A stretch of DNA of 64,000 bases from Polynucleobacter meluiroseus. Lineage in GTDB: Bacteria > Pseudomonadota > Gammaproteobacteria > Burkholderiales > Burkholderiaceae. The number at the start of each line of letters is the position of its first letter. The stretch's first letter is position 1. Of this stretch, positions 54,309-64,000 are shown in pieces. The notes below the pieces were generated by a model. It had not been told where the DNA came from. It was given only the letters and a program-made list of their open reading frames with translations, and did not search any database. The stretch covers positions 62,001 through 126,000 of the forward strand of contig NZ_OANS01000002.1 in the NCBI RefSeq assembly GCF_900205755.1, read 5' to 3'. The position numbers and the translations under genes are program-made.

Positions 54309-54815
54309 ATGACAACGACACTTCAACTCTCTGAAAAAACACTAGCGGATATTGCTCGCAATATCGCTAAATATCCTCCTGAGCAAAAACAATCTGCAGT
54401 CATGGCCGCTTTGATTGCGGCTCAGACTGAAATTGGCTGGGTCTCTCCTGAGGTGATTGAAACGATTGCGAACATTTTAGAGATGCCTACCATTGCGGTT
54501 GATGAGGTAGCCACCTTTTACAACATGTACGACACCAAGCTGGTTGGTAAATACAAATTGGTCATTTGCACCAACTTGCCTTGCCAGTTAACTCACGGTG
54601 AAACAGCGGCTACCCACCTTAAGGAAACTTTAGGCATCGGCTTTAACGAGACTACGCCTTGCGGCACCTTTACTTTAAAAGAGGGTGAGTGCATGGGTGC
54701 TTGCGGTGATTCTCCTGTCATGTTGGTCAACAACAAACATATGTGCAGCTTCATGAGTAATGAAAAAATTGACGCGCTTTTAAATGATCTACGTGCAGAA
54801 GGAAAATCAGCATGA
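54309..54815 (+). CDS. nuoE: NADH-quinone oxidoreductase subunit E
   Basis: A 168-residue thioredoxin-fold subunit binding a [2Fe-2S] cluster. The four cysteines are in [11 protein letters not shown] and [11 protein letters not shown]. It ends with ATGA overlap into nuoF. Confidence 0.96.
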   Translation: MTTTLQLSEKTLADIARNIAKYPPEQKQSAVMAALIAAQTEIGWVSPEVIETIANILEMPTIAVDEVATFYNMYDTKLVGKYKLVICTNLPCQLTHGETAATHLKETLGIGFNETTPCGTFTLKEGECMGACGDSPVMLVNNKHMCSFMSNEKIDALLNDLRAEGKSA

Positions 54816-56110
54816 TGAGTTTGCACGATCGCCACATCAAGCCTTTGATTCTGGCTGGCTTAAACGGTGAGAACTGGCGCTTAAAAGATTATGAAAGTCG
54901 TGGCGGCTATGTGCAGCTACGTCGCATCATCGAAGAAAAAATTACGCCAGATGCCATCATTGCTGAGCTCAAGCTGTCTTCCTTGCGTGGTCGTGGGGGT
55001 GCTGGATTTCCGACTGGCTTGAAGTGGAGCTTTATGCCTCGCCAGCTTCCTGGTCAAAAATATTTGGTTTGTAATAGCGATGAGGGTGAGCCGGGGACTT
55101 TTAAAGACCGCGACATCATGCGTCACAACCCTCATGCATTGATCGAGGGCATGATTATTGCTGCCTATACGATGGGTACATCGGTTGGTTACAACTATAT
55201 TCACGGTGAAATTTGGGAGACCTACACACTCTTTGAAGAAGCTCTAGAAGAGGCGCGCGCTGCAGGTTATCTTGGCAACAAAATTCTCGGCAGTGACTTT
55301 GATTTTGAGCTCCACGCAGCTCCAGGTTGGGGTGCTTACATCTGCGGCGAAGAAACTGCTTTATTAGAATCGCTTGAAGGTAAAAAAGGTCAGCCTCGTT
55401 ATAAGCCACCTTTCCCAGCAAGTTTCGGTTTATATGGCAAGCCAACAACGATTAACAATACCGAAACGTTTGCTGCAGTGTCATTCATTATGGCCATTGG
55501 TGGTCAAGCCTATCTTGATATCGGCAAACCCAATAACGGCGGCACAAAGATATTTTCTGTCTCTGGTGATGTGAATTACCCTGGTAATTATGAAATTCCC
55601 TTGGGCACACCCTTTGCAGAATTGTTGAAGCTAGCTGGTGGCATGCGTGATGGCTCTACTCTCAAGGCAGTGATTCCTGGGGGGTCTTCGGCTCCAGTGA
55701 TTCCTGGCGCGCAGATGATGGATCTCACCATGGACTATGACAGCATCGCAAAAGCGGGTTCGATGCTAGGTTCAGGTGCTGTCATTGTTATGAATGACAC
55801 GCGTTGCATGGTGAGAGCGCTACTGCGTTTATCGTATTTCTATTTCGAAGAATCTTGTGGTCAGTGCACTCCTTGTCGTGAAGGCACTGGCTGGCTGTGG
55901 CGCATTGTTAACCGTATTGAACACGGTCAAGGACGCCCAGAAGATTTAGATTTACTCAACGATGTAGCTGCCAACATTCAGGGTCGTACGATTTGTGCGT
56001 TGGGCGATGCAGCCGCATTGCCAGTGCGCGGGATGTTGAAGCATTACATGGATGAGTTTGCGTATCACATAGAACACAAGCGCTGTTTAGATACTGCGCA
56101 ACCTTTATAA
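54812..56110 (+). CDS. nuoF: NADH-quinone oxidoreductase subunit F
   Basis: A 432-residue NADH- and FMN-binding subunit. [13 protein letters not shown] binds [18 protein letters not shown] binds FMN, and [12 protein letters not shown] plus Cys of [12 protein letters not shown] hold the [4Fe-4S] cluster N3. Start may be 54812 or 54815. Confidence 0.97.
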   Translation: MMSLHDRHIKPLILAGLNGENWRLKDYESRGGYVQLRRIIEEKITPDAIIAELKLSSLRGRGGAGFPTGLKWSFMPRQLPGQKYLVCNSDEGEPGTFKDRDIMRHNPHALIEGMIIAAYTMGTSVGYNYIHGEIWETYTLFEEALEEARAAGYLGNKILGSDFDFELHAAPGWGAYICGEETALLESLEGKKGQPRYKPPFPASFGLYGKPTTINNTETFAAVSFIMAIGGQAYLDIGKPNNGGTKIFSVSGDVNYPGNYEIPLGTPFAELLKLAGGMRDGSTLKAVIPGGSSAPVIPGAQMMDLTMDYDSIAKAGSMLGSGAVIVMNDTRCMVRALLRLSYFYFEESCGQCTPCREGTGWLWRIVNRIEHGQGRPEDLDLLNDVAANIQGRTICALGDAAALPVRGMLKHYMDEFAYHIEHKRCLDTAQPL

Positions 56111-56143
56111 AAGATATTGAGTACAGGACATCTTCAAGTGAGC

Positions 56144-58462
56144 ATGGTTGAAATCGAGTTGGATGGTAAGAAGGTAGAAATTCCTCAGGGTTCGATGGTG
56201 ATGCACGCCGCGAATAAACTCGGGACATATATTCCCCATTTCTGTTATCACAAGAAGCTCTCCATTGCCGCTAACTGCCGCATGTGCTTAGTGGAAGTAG
56301 AGAAGGCACCAAAGCCACTGCCCGCTTGTGCTACGCCAGTTACCCAAGGCATGAAAGTCTTCACACATTCCGCTTTAGCACTTGATGCGCAGCGTTCTGT
56401 GATGGAATTTATCCTGATTAACCATCCCTTGGATTGCCCAATTTGCGACCAAGGTGGCGAGTGCCAGTTACAGGACTTAGCGGTTGGTTATGGTAAGTCG
56501 AGCTCACGCTACGAAGAAGAAAAACGTGTCGTATTTCATAAAAATGTTGGACCCTTGATTTCGATGCAAGAAATGGCGCGCTGCATTCACTGCACCCGTT
56601 GCGTTCGTTTTGGCGTTGAAGTGGCCGGCGTGATGGAATTGGGTATGGTGAACCGCGGTGAGCATTCTGAGATCACTACCTTTGTTGGTCAAACTGTTGA
56701 TTCAGAGCTCTCAGGCAACATGATTGATTTGTGCCCAGTAGGCGCACTCACCAGTAAGCCATTTCGCTATGCTGCCCGTACTTGGGAATTAGGTCGCAAG
56801 CGTTCCGTAAGTCCCCACGATAGTTTGGGCGCAAATACTACCGTACAAACTAAATCCAATAAAGTCATGCGCGTAGTTGCTGCAGAGAATGAAGCCATTA
56901 ATGAATGTTGGATTAGTGATCGCGATCGCTTCTCCTATGAAGGTCTAAATAGTGCCGATCGCATCACCACACCGATGGTAAAGCAGGGCGGTCAGTGGTT
57001 AGAAACGGATTGGCAGTCTGCGCTTGACTATGTAGCGCGTTCAATCAAAACGATCGTTACTGAAAATGGTTCCGAAGCAGTAGCTGCTTTAGCTCACCCT
57101 ATTTCTGGCGTTGAAGAGTTACACCTCTTACAAAAAGTGATTCGTGGCTTAGGCTCTAATCAGGTTGAAACTCGCTTGCGCCAAGTTAATGTTAGTGGCG
57201 CTCCATCAGCCCCTTGGTTAGGAATGCCGATTGCCCAATTATCTGAACTCAATTGCGCATTAGTGGTGGGAAGCTTTTTACGTAAAGAGCAGCCATTGAT
57301 TGCTGCCCGACTGCGCACCGCAGCCAAGCGTCATTTACAAGTACTGCGCATTGATGCTGGTGGCGATGATTGGTTAATCCCAACGATTTCCGGGATGAGT
57401 GTTGCGCCTAGTGCCTGGGTTAGCGTCTTGAGCGAAGTTGCTTCTGCAGTAGCTAAAGCAAAAACGGTGGGCTCTCCCGCAGGTGTAGCGAATGTCACGA
57501 TTTCTGCTGCGGCACAAGCATTGGCAGACAAGTTATTGGTGAGTACAAAAAGCGCTGTGCTCTTAGGGTCGGCTGCAATTGCCCATCCTCAGAGTTCTGA
57601 GTTGGCTTTATTGGCTCAATTCATTGCTGAGCATACCGGTGCTACGTTTGGTTTCTTGCCAGTTGGCGGTAATGCAGTTGGCGCTTCCGTAGTCAAAGCC
57701 AACGGCCCTGGCGTTCAATCAATTTTGTCAGGTGAGCGCCGCGCTGTGATCCTCATGAATGTCGAACCCGATTTGGATTTGCCTAATCCTGAGCAGGCAC
57801 GTTCAGCCCTCGCGCAGGCGCATACCGTGATTGCTTTGAGTGCCTATCAGAGTCCTGAGCTCTTGGCGGTTGCTGATGTCATTTTGCCAATTACTCCATT
57901 TACCGAAACAGTCTCTACCTTTATTAATGCCGCCGGTACTGCGCAAACGATTCAACCTGCAGTCAAGCCTTTGGGTGATTCACGTCCTGCGTGGAAGGTG
58001 CTGCGTGTCATCGGTGGATTGCTTGGACAAGATGGCTTCTTATTCAATTCCCCTGAAGAGGTCTTGGATGAAGCGCTCGCTGAAAACTTTCAAGCTCAAT
58101 TAAGCAATCAGGTCAACGTGCAGGCTGTAACCGCAACAATAGCGCCTTCAACGACTGGATTAGAGCGTCTCTCAGATGTTGCTATTTATGGCGGTGATCA
58201 AATCGTGCGTCGCTCTCCTGCGCTGCAATCAACCCGCGATGCTAAGCGCGGCAATCAAGTCGGACTAGGTCAAGCGCTCTTCACCGAGCTAGGTTTGGGT
58301 GAGGGTGATTTGATTTCAGTAACGCAGGGAGCGCAATCAATGATTGCCCCAGCTACCTTAGAAGCGCATTTAGCGGCAAACACGGTACGTATTTCTGCTG
58401 GCACAGGCATCAGTTCCCAGCTGGGTTCGATGTTCGGACCAGTTACTGTGACTAAAGCCTAA
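56144..58462 (+). CDS. nuoG: NADH-quinone oxidoreductase subunit G
   Basis: A 772-residue iron-sulfur subunit. Residues 1-80 hold a [2Fe-2S] ferredoxin domain (CYHKKLSIAANCRMCLVEVE), then a His-ligand [4Fe-4S] motif (HPLDCPICDQGGECQLQD), then CIHCTRCVRF, and a molybdopterin-like domain that no longer carries a cofactor. ATG 56144 gives the usual MVEIELDGK start; GTG 56138 and TTG 56117 are in-frame alternatives. Confidence 0.95.
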   Translation: MVEIELDGKKVEIPQGSMVMHAANKLGTYIPHFCYHKKLSIAANCRMCLVEVEKAPKPLPACATPVTQGMKVFTHSALALDAQRSVMEFILINHPLDCPICDQGGECQLQDLAVGYGKSSSRYEEEKRVVFHKNVGPLISMQEMARCIHCTRCVRFGVEVAGVMELGMVNRGEHSEITTFVGQTVDSELSGNMIDLCPVGALTSKPFRYAARTWELGRKRSVSPHDSLGANTTVQTKSNKVMRVVAAENEAINECWISDRDRFSYEGLNSADRITTPMVKQGGQWLETDWQSALDYVARSIKTIVTENGSEAVAALAHPISGVEELHLLQKVIRGLGSNQVETRLRQVNVSGAPSAPWLGMPIAQLSELNCALVVGSFLRKEQPLIAARLRTAAKRHLQVLRIDAGGDDWLIPTISGMSVAPSAWVSVLSEVASAVAKAKTVGSPAGVANVTISAAAQALADKLLVSTKSAVLLGSAAIAHPQSSELALLAQFIAEHTGATFGFLPVGGNAVGASVVKANGPGVQSILSGERRAVILMNVEPDLDLPNPEQARSALAQAHTVIALSAYQSPELLAVADVILPITPFTETVSTFINAAGTAQTIQPAVKPLGDSRPAWKVLRVIGGLLGQDGFLFNSPEEVLDEALAENFQAQLSNQVNVQAVTATIAPSTTGLERLSDVAIYGGDQIVRRSPALQSTRDAKRGNQVGLGQALFTELGLGEGDLISVTQGAQSMIAPATLEAHLAANTVRISAGTGISSQLGSMFGPVTVTKA

Positions 58463-58471
58463 GGAAACGAA

Positions 58472-59545
58472 ATGGAAGATTTCTTAAGCTCCATTAATAC
58501 CCAAGGCGAAGCTGTCTTCGGTGCTCTCTGGCCCCTGGTTTGGGCCTTAGTACGGATCATTATTATTGTTCTGCCGATGTTTGGCGCGGTTGCCTATCTG
58601 ACCTTATGGGAAAGAAAACTCATCGGTTGGATGCATATTCGAATTGGACCAAATCGTGTTGGACCTTTGGGTCTGCTTCAGCCGATTGCCGATGCGCTCA
58701 AGCTGCTTCTTAAGGAATTGATCTCTCCCGCTAAAGCGAGCATTACGCTGTACTTCATTGCTCCAGTAATGGTGATCATGCCCGCCTTTGCTGCTTGGGC
58801 TGTAATTCCCTTTCAAGCCAAAATGGTCTTGGCAGACGTTAATGCAGGTCTTCTGTATGTGATGGCGATCTCTTCCATTGGTGTCTATGGCGTGATCTTG
58901 GCCGGATGGTCTTCAAACTCTAAGTATCCTTTCCTCGGAGCAATGCGTGCTTCTGCGCAAATGATTTCTTATGAGATCGCGATGGGGTTTGCATTGGTTA
59001 CCGTGCTATTGACATCGGGCTCATTAAATTTAAGCGCTATCGTTGCTTCTCAAAACCAAGGTTACTTCGCAAGCGTTGGCTTGAATTTTTTGTCTTGGAA
59101 TTGGTTGCCCCTGTTGCCGATGTTCATTATTTATTTCATCTCAGGTGTAGCGGAAACCAATCGCCATCCTTTTGACGTAGTTGAGGGTGAATCGGAAATT
59201 GTTGCCGGACACATGGTGGAATACTCTGGCATGGCATTTGCGATGTTCTTTTTGGCTGAATATGCCAATATGATCATGATTGCTGCTTTGGCTTCGACGA
59301 TGTTCTTAGGCGGCTGGTTACCGATTGTTGATCTTCCAATACTGCGCGATATTCCTGGTTTCTTTTGGTTGTTTGCGAAAACCTTCTTCCTCTTATCTTG
59401 TGTCATTTGGCTGCGTGCCACATTGCCCCGTTATCGTTATGACCAGATCATGCGCTTAGGCTGGAAAATCTTTATTCCCATTTCCGTATTTTGGGTGGCC
59501 GTTGTTGGTGCATGGGTGGTATCTCCATGGAATATTTGGAAGTAG
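58472..59545 (+). CDS. nuoH: NADH-quinone oxidoreductase subunit H
   Basis: A 357-residue membrane subunit with eight or so helices next to the quinone site. The conserved [19 protein letters not shown] loop and [20 protein letters not shown] loop, rich in acidic residues for the proton path, are present. Confidence 0.97.
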   Translation: MEDFLSSINTQGEAVFGALWPLVWALVRIIIIVLPMFGAVAYLTLWERKLIGWMHIRIGPNRVGPLGLLQPIADALKLLLKELISPAKASITLYFIAPVMVIMPAFAAWAVIPFQAKMVLADVNAGLLYVMAISSIGVYGVILAGWSSNSKYPFLGAMRASAQMISYEIAMGFALVTVLLTSGSLNLSAIVASQNQGYFASVGLNFLSWNWLPLLPMFIIYFISGVAETNRHPFDVVEGESEIVAGHMVEYSGMAFAMFFLAEYANMIMIAALASTMFLGGWLPIVDLPILRDIPGFFWLFAKTFFLLSCVIWLRATLPRYRYDQIMRLGWKIFIPISVFWVAVVGAWVVSPWNIWK

Positions 59546-59556
59546 GTTGATCAATT

Positions 59557-60048
59557 ATGTATAAGAAAATTTCCCAATTTCTCGACAGCTTAATGCTGAA
59601 GGATATTCTGACTGGTATGTCGATTACCGGGCGCTATCTCTTCAAGCCCAAAATTACCATTCAATATCCTGAAGAGAAGACGCCGCAGTCTCCTCGTTTT
59701 CGTGGTTTGCACGCTTTACGTCGTTATGAAAACGGCGAAGAGCGTTGTATTGGTTGCAAACTTTGTGAAGCAGTTTGCCCAGCCTACGCAATTACGATTG
59801 AAACTGCTGAGCGCGATGATGGAACGCGTCGTACCAGTCGATACGATATTGATTTAACGAAATGTATTTTCTGTGGCTTTTGTGAAGAGGCTTGCCCTGT
59901 CGACGCGATTGTCGAAACCAATATTTTTGAGTACTTTGGTGATAAGCGCGGTGACTTGTATTTCACAAAAGATATGCTCTTGGCTGTAGGCGATAAATAC
60001 GAAAAAGAGATTGCAGTAAACCGTGCAGCTGATGCGCCTTACCGTTAA
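59557..60048 (+). CDS. nuoI: NADH-quinone oxidoreductase subunit I
   Basis: A 163-residue ferredoxin-like subunit with two [4Fe-4S] motifs, [15 protein letters not shown] and [15 protein letters not shown], holding clusters N6a and N6b. An N-terminal amphipathic helix attaches it to the membrane arm. Confidence 0.97.
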   Translation: MYKKISQFLDSLMLKDILTGMSITGRYLFKPKITIQYPEEKTPQSPRFRGLHALRRYENGEERCIGCKLCEAVCPAYAITIETAERDDGTRRTSRYDIDLTKCIFCGFCEEACPVDAIVETNIFEYFGDKRGDLYFTKDMLLAVGDKYEKEIAVNRAADAPYR

Positions 60049-60070
60049 TCAAGACACGCTTAATTAATTT

Positions 60071-60718
60071 ATGACGATAGATACTTCCTCTCTTTTTGCT
60101 GTGTTCTTTTATGCCTTTGCCGGCCTGCTTGTGATCTCCGCTTTGCGTGTGATTACTGCACGCAATCCAGTCAATGCCGCTTTATTCTTGGTGCTGGCTT
60201 TCTTCTGTGCATCTGGTCTATGGATGTTGTTACAGGCGGAGTTCCTCAGCTTGGCGCTGATTTTGGTTTACGTCGGCGCAGTAATGGTGCTCTTCCTTTT
60301 TGTGGTGATGATGATTGACTTAGACATTGAAAATCTCCGCCGCGATTACAAGAAATTCCTTCCGATTGCTTTCTTGATGGGCGCTGTGATTGTTCTAGAG
60401 TTGTCCATAGTCTTAATTCGCAGCTTTATTGGCACAAGTGCCCCTGTTCAGCCAATGCTGGAGGAGCTCTCTAGTAGCAATACGCATGCGCTGGGTATGT
60501 TGATCTTCGTAGATTATGTTTTTGCATTTGAGGTTGCTGGCGTCATTCTTCTCGTGGCGATCATCGCGGCTGTAGCGCTTACTTTACGCAATCGCAAAGA
60601 TTCCAAATCGCAGAACGTAGGAGAGCAGGTTAATGTGGTCGCTGCAGATCGAATGCGGATTGTGAAGATGGATACTGATATGGCCGCTAAGCAAGACGTG
60701 AGAGCGGAGAAGAAATGA
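60071..60718 (+). CDS. nuoJ: NADH-quinone oxidoreductase subunit J
   Basis: A 215-residue membrane subunit with five helices; [20 protein letters not shown] is the conserved third helix with a pi-bulge. The C-terminal 45 residues are a charged cytoplasmic tail. It overlaps nuoK by ATGA. Confidence 0.95.
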   Translation: MTIDTSSLFAVFFYAFAGLLVISALRVITARNPVNAALFLVLAFFCASGLWMLLQAEFLSLALILVYVGAVMVLFLFVVMMIDLDIENLRRDYKKFLPIAFLMGAVIVLELSIVLIRSFIGTSAPVQPMLEELSSSNTHALGMLIFVDYVFAFEVAGVILLVAIIAAVALTLRNRKDSKSQNVGEQVNVVAADRMRIVKMDTDMAAKQDVRAEKK

Positions 60719-61023
60719 ACATTACCTTGGCACATTATTTGGTTCTCGGCGCAATCTTGTTTGCGACGAGCGTAGTAGGTATTTTCTTGAATCGCCGCAA
60801 CGTGATTGTGCTGTTGATGGCGATTGAGCTGATGCTACTTTCGGTCAATATGAACTTCGTGGCTTTCTCCCATTATTTGGGAGATATGGCGGGTCAGGTA
60901 TTCGTTTTCTTTATTTTGACTGTGGCTGCTGCTGAAGCCGCAATTGGTTTGGCAATTTTAGTTGTGCTCTTCCGTAAGGTAGACACCGTTAATGCTGATG
61001 ACCTTGATCACTTAAAAGGCTAG
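60715..61023 (+). CDS. nuoK: NADH-quinone oxidoreductase subunit K
   Basis: A 102-residue subunit with three membrane helices and conserved membrane Glu residues ([13 protein letters not shown] and [11 protein letters not shown]), which are essential for proton pumping. It begins in the nuoJ stop and ends 2 bp before nuoL. Confidence 0.96.
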   Translation: MNITLAHYLVLGAILFATSVVGIFLNRRNVIVLLMAIELMLLSVNMNFVAFSHYLGDMAGQVFVFFILTVAAAEAAIGLAILVVLFRKVDTVNADDLDHLKG

Positions 61024-61025
61024 TC

Positions 61026-63083
61026 ATGCAATTGACCTTAACTCTTCCTGTTCTGTGCGCTATTCCGTTGGCACCATTAATTGGCTCTGTGATTGCCGGT
61101 CTCTTTGGCACCAAACTAGGCGGTGATCGTATTGGCCATGGCGCCTGTCAATTTGTCACCATTCTCGGTGTGATGATTGCATTTGTCTTGTCTTGCTTTG
61201 TATTGGCTCAAGTCAATGATGGCTTTTATTTCAACGGTACGGTCTATCGCTGGATGCAACTTGGCGAACTCAATCTCGACATCGGCTTTTTAATTGACCC
61301 CTTAACCGCCACCATGATGTGTGTGGTGACCTTTGTTTCTTTGATGGTTCACATCTACACAATCGGCTATATGCAAGGCGAAGAGGGTTATAACCGTTTC
61401 TTCTCCTATATTTCTCTATTTACTTTTGCGATGTTGATGCTGGTCATGAGCAACAATTTGTTGCAACTGTTTTTTGGTTGGGAAGCGGTGGGAGTCGTGT
61501 CTTATTTGTTGATTGGCTTCTACTTCGAACGTCAATCCGCCGTATTCGCCAATATGAAAGCCTTCCTCGTCAATCGTGTGGGTGACTTTGGCTTTATCTT
61601 GGGTATCGGTTTGTTGTTGGCCAGCACAGGCTCTATGAACTATGACGTGATCTTCTCACAGAACACGGCGTTAGCTGCACAAACTCTGCCTGGCACTAGC
61701 TGGAGTTTATTAACTGTCGCTTGTATTTGCTTGTTTATTGGCGCAATGGGCAAGTCTGCACAGTTCCCCTTGCACGTGTGGCTACCTGATTCAATGGAAG
61801 GCCCTACGCCTATTTCGGCTTTGATCCACGCCGCGACGATGGTGACTGCGGGTATCTTTATGGTCGCACGTATGTCGCCTTTGTTTGAGCTTTCTGAAAC
61901 AGCGCTGAGCTTCATTTTGATTATTGGTTCGATCACGGCACTGTTTATGGGCTTCCTGGGTATTGTCCAAAACGATATCAAGCGGGTGGTTGCGTATTCC
62001 ACCTTATCGCAGTTGGGCTATATGACCGTGGCTTTGGGTGTTTCTGCTTATCCAGTTGCCATCTTCCATTTGATGACCCATGCTTTCTTTAAGGCGCTGT
62101 TGTTCCTTGCGGCTGGTAGCGTCATTTTGGGAATGCATCATGAGCAAGATATGCGCAAAATGGGCGGACTGTGGAAGTACATGCCGATTACGTGTTTGAT
62201 GATGCTGCTCGGCAACTTAGCCTTAATTGGTACGCCGTTTTTCTCTGGCTTCTACTCCAAGGATTCGATTATTGAAGCGGTAGCCGCTAGTCATATCTTT
62301 GGTTCTGGCTTTGCTTACTTTGCTGTCATGGTTAGTGTATTTGTCACTGCTTTATATTCATTCCGTTTGTACTTCTACGTGTTTCATGGCAAGGCGCGTT
62401 GGGGTCATGCTGATGCCCACGCCCATGATCACCATGAGCATGCAGAGCAGGGCGATGACCACGCGCACCATGGTTTAGCACCTGGCCAAAAACCCCATGA
62501 ATCGCCCTTAGTTGTGACATTACCTTTGATCTTGCTGGCAATCCCCTCAGTCATCATTGGTTTTTATACGATCACCCCTTTATTGTTCGGCACCTTTTTT
62601 GGCGACTCCATTTTTGTCGACATCGGCAAGCATCCCGCCATGAAAGAACTCGCAGAAGAATTCCATGGTCCGATTGCTATGGCCCTGCATGCCTTTACTT
62701 CACCAGTTTTACTTTTGGTGTGCTTAGGTGTTTTGACAGCAGCAATTGGTTACCTTTGGGCCCCTAAAGTTCCAGGGCAAGTGGCACAAGCCTTTGCACC
62801 GCTCAAGAAAGTTTTGGATCACAAATATTATTTAGATGAATTTAATCAAACCGTTTTTGCCAAGGGCCTGCTTTGGATTGGCGGCGTCTTATGGCACCGT
62901 GGTGATCAAAAAATCATTGATGGATTTTTTGTGAATGGCAGTGCGTATGCAGTAGGGCGCTTTGCCGGAGTTATTCGCCATTTTCAATCGGGTTATCTGT
63001 ATCACTATGCTTTCGCAATGATTGCGGGCTTAGCTGCATTGCTAGCTTGGGTTTTGTATGCGTATCTGCCTTTTGTTCGCTAA
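61026..63083 (+). CDS. nuoL: NADH-quinone oxidoreductase subunit L
   Basis: A 685-residue antiporter-like proton-pumping subunit with 14 or so core helices, the conserved GWEAVGVVSYLLIGFY segment and HAATMVTAG block, and the long lateral helix near the C-terminus. Between two helices, at about residues 457-490, is a His-rich loop with ten or so His in 35 residues, which may bind metal or act as a soft linker. Confidence 0.96.
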   Translation: MQLTLTLPVLCAIPLAPLIGSVIAGLFGTKLGGDRIGHGACQFVTILGVMIAFVLSCFVLAQVNDGFYFNGTVYRWMQLGELNLDIGFLIDPLTATMMCVVTFVSLMVHIYTIGYMQGEEGYNRFFSYISLFTFAMLMLVMSNNLLQLFFGWEAVGVVSYLLIGFYFERQSAVFANMKAFLVNRVGDFGFILGIGLLLASTGSMNYDVIFSQNTALAAQTLPGTSWSLLTVACICLFIGAMGKSAQFPLHVWLPDSMEGPTPISALIHAATMVTAGIFMVARMSPLFELSETALSFILIIGSITALFMGFLGIVQNDIKRVVAYSTLSQLGYMTVALGVSAYPVAIFHLMTHAFFKALLFLAAGSVILGMHHEQDMRKMGGLWKYMPITCLMMLLGNLALIGTPFFSGFYSKDSIIEAVAASHIFGSGFAYFAVMVSVFVTALYSFRLYFYVFHGKARWGHADAHAHDHHEHAEQGDDHAHHGLAPGQKPHESPLVVTLPLILLAIPSVIIGFYTITPLLFGTFFGDSIFVDIGKHPAMKELAEEFHGPIAMALHAFTSPVLLLVCLGVLTAAIGYLWAPKVPGQVAQAFAPLKKVLDHKYYLDEFNQTVFAKGLLWIGGVLWHRGDQKIIDGFFVNGSAYAVGRFAGVIRHFQSGYLYHYAFAMIAGLAALLAWVLYAYLPFVR

Positions 63084-63107
63084 GTCTTTATTAATTAAGT
63101 AGCCACT

Positions 63108-64000
63108 ATGATTCTTTCTTTTGCCATCTGGATCCCGATTTTTTTCGGCCTCATTATTTTGTTTTATGGGTCTGAGCACTCTACATCAGGCGTGCGTTGG
63201 CTTGCCCTGGTTGGCGCAGTTTTGGGGTTCATCGCTACTTTGCCATTGATCATTCAATTTGATGTTGCTAACCCTGGCATGCAATTTGTTGAGAAGATTA
63301 GCTGGATTCCAAGATACGATATTAATTACCACCTTGGCGTAGATGGTATTTCAGTATGGTTCATCGTCTTGACGGCCTTCATCAACATTTTCGTAGTAGT
63401 TGCTTCTTGGGAATCCATTACCACTAAGGTATCGCAGTACATGGCTTCATTCATGATTCTGACGGGTCTCATGATTGGTGTATTTGCTGCCTTAGATGCA
63501 TTGTTATTCTATGTCTTCTTCGAAGCGACGTTGATTCCGATGTACATCATCATTGGTGTGTGGGGCGGACATAATCGTATTTACGCAGCCTTTAAGTTCT
63601 TCTTGTATACCTTACTTGGCTCTTTGTTGACGCTAGTGGCCATGCTGTACTTGTATAACGTGACCAATACCTTTGATATCTTGGCTTGGCAAAAAGCGCC
63701 TCTCGATATCGTTGAGCAGATCTTAGTATTTTTCGCCTTCTTTATGGCCTTCGCGGTGAAGATCCCAATGTGGCCATTGCACACCTGGTTGCCTGATGTC
63801 CACGTTGAGGCGCCTACTGGCGGATCCGTTGTACTGGCTGCCATTATGTTGAAGCTTGGCGCTTATGGTTTCTTACGTTTTTCTTTGCCGATTGCTCCCG
63901 ACGCAAGTCAATTTCTTGCCCCGTTTGTCATCTTTCTTTCTTTAGTCGCCGTGATTTATGTAGGCGCAGTTGCCTTGGTGCAAAAGGATATGAAAAAGCT
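63108..64000 (+). CDS. nuoM: NADH-quinone oxidoreductase subunit M, N-terminal part
   Basis: The first 297 residues or so of the NuoM antiporter-like subunit; the gene continues past the right edge. Present are YHLGVDGISVWFIVLTAF, the FEATLIPMYIIIGVWGG block with the essential Glu, and the HTWLPDVHVEAPTGGSV loop. ATG 63108 lies 24 bp after the nuoL stop. Confidence 0.95.
   Translation, partial: MILSFAIWIPIFFGLIILFYGSEHSTSGVRWLALVGAVLGFIATLPLIIQFDVANPGMQFVEKISWIPRYDINYHLGVDGISVWFIVLTAFINIFVVVASWESITTKVSQYMASFMILTGLMIGVFAALDALLFYVFFEATLIPMYIIIGVWGGHNRIYAAFKFFLYTLLGSLLTLVAMLYLYNVTNTFDILAWQKAPLDIVEQILVFFAFFMAFAVKIPMWPLHTWLPDVHVEAPTGGSVVLAAIMLKLGAYGFLRFSLPIAPDASQFLAPFVIFLSLVAVIYVGAVALVQKDMKK

Overview
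The window looks like the chromosome of a Polynucleobacter-type betaproteobacterium (family Burkholderiaceae). This rests on gene order: ECF sigma factor-DUF3619-DUF3106-RDD beside ilvB-ilvN-ilvC-psd-pssA-leuA, then rpsO-pnp-quinone reductase-tpiA-secG-tRNA-Leu(GAG)-nuoA to nuoM. The FlhDC flagellar master regulator and the generally streamlined, ATG-overlapping operons fit as well. The species cannot be fixed from this window.

Positions 1-16.5 kb are a motility and signalling region. It holds the start of motA, a membrane-anchored methyltransferase, three small envelope proteins (two of FlgO type), a REC-Hpt-REC protein, flhD-flhC and a flagellin-like protein of about 1556 residues built around 11 tandem repeats of about 117 residues. 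A HicA/DUF1902 toxin-antitoxin-like pair follows. After it comes a run of signalling genes: a receiver fused to a degenerate cyclase, a GAF protein, a dCache histidine kinase, a CheY-like receiver and a PAS-PAS histidine kinase with a LOV-like first PAS.

Positions 16.5-26.5 kb are accessory. Two Adhesin_E paralogues surround an EAL-HDOD protein and an HTH-membrane protein. Next comes a ZorA-ZorB stator pair with a short third protein resembling part of ZorC, but no ZorD, ZorE or other nuclease/helicase effector. Two identical 48-bp copies of the 3' half of a tRNA-Arg(ACG) gene, each followed by a strong terminator, bracket a 2.6-kb segment whose only gene is a Tat-exported sulfatase. Neither copy has a tRNA 5' half and no integrase is visible. 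They look like att scars of serially integrated elements, with the intact tRNA probably upstream of the window.

Positions 26.6-38.6 kb hold a 1-Cys peroxiredoxin, a BLUF blue-light sensor, an Mla-type lipid transport operon (STAS-MlaE, MlaF, MlaD, auxiliary lipoprotein), an orphan Bug solute-binding protein, a divergent SDR, an FtsX-type permease and the sigma/DUF3619/DUF3106/RDD cluster on the minus strand.

Positions 38.6-64 kb are core metabolism. Branched-chain amino-acid genes and phosphatidylethanolamine synthesis genes share one operon. leuA is preceded by a 25-codon leucine-rich leader ORF and an attenuator-like terminator. Then come SYLF, rpsO-pnp, a quinone oxidoreductase, tpiA, secG, tRNA-Leu and the nuo operon for respiratory complex I, which runs off the right edge inside nuoM.
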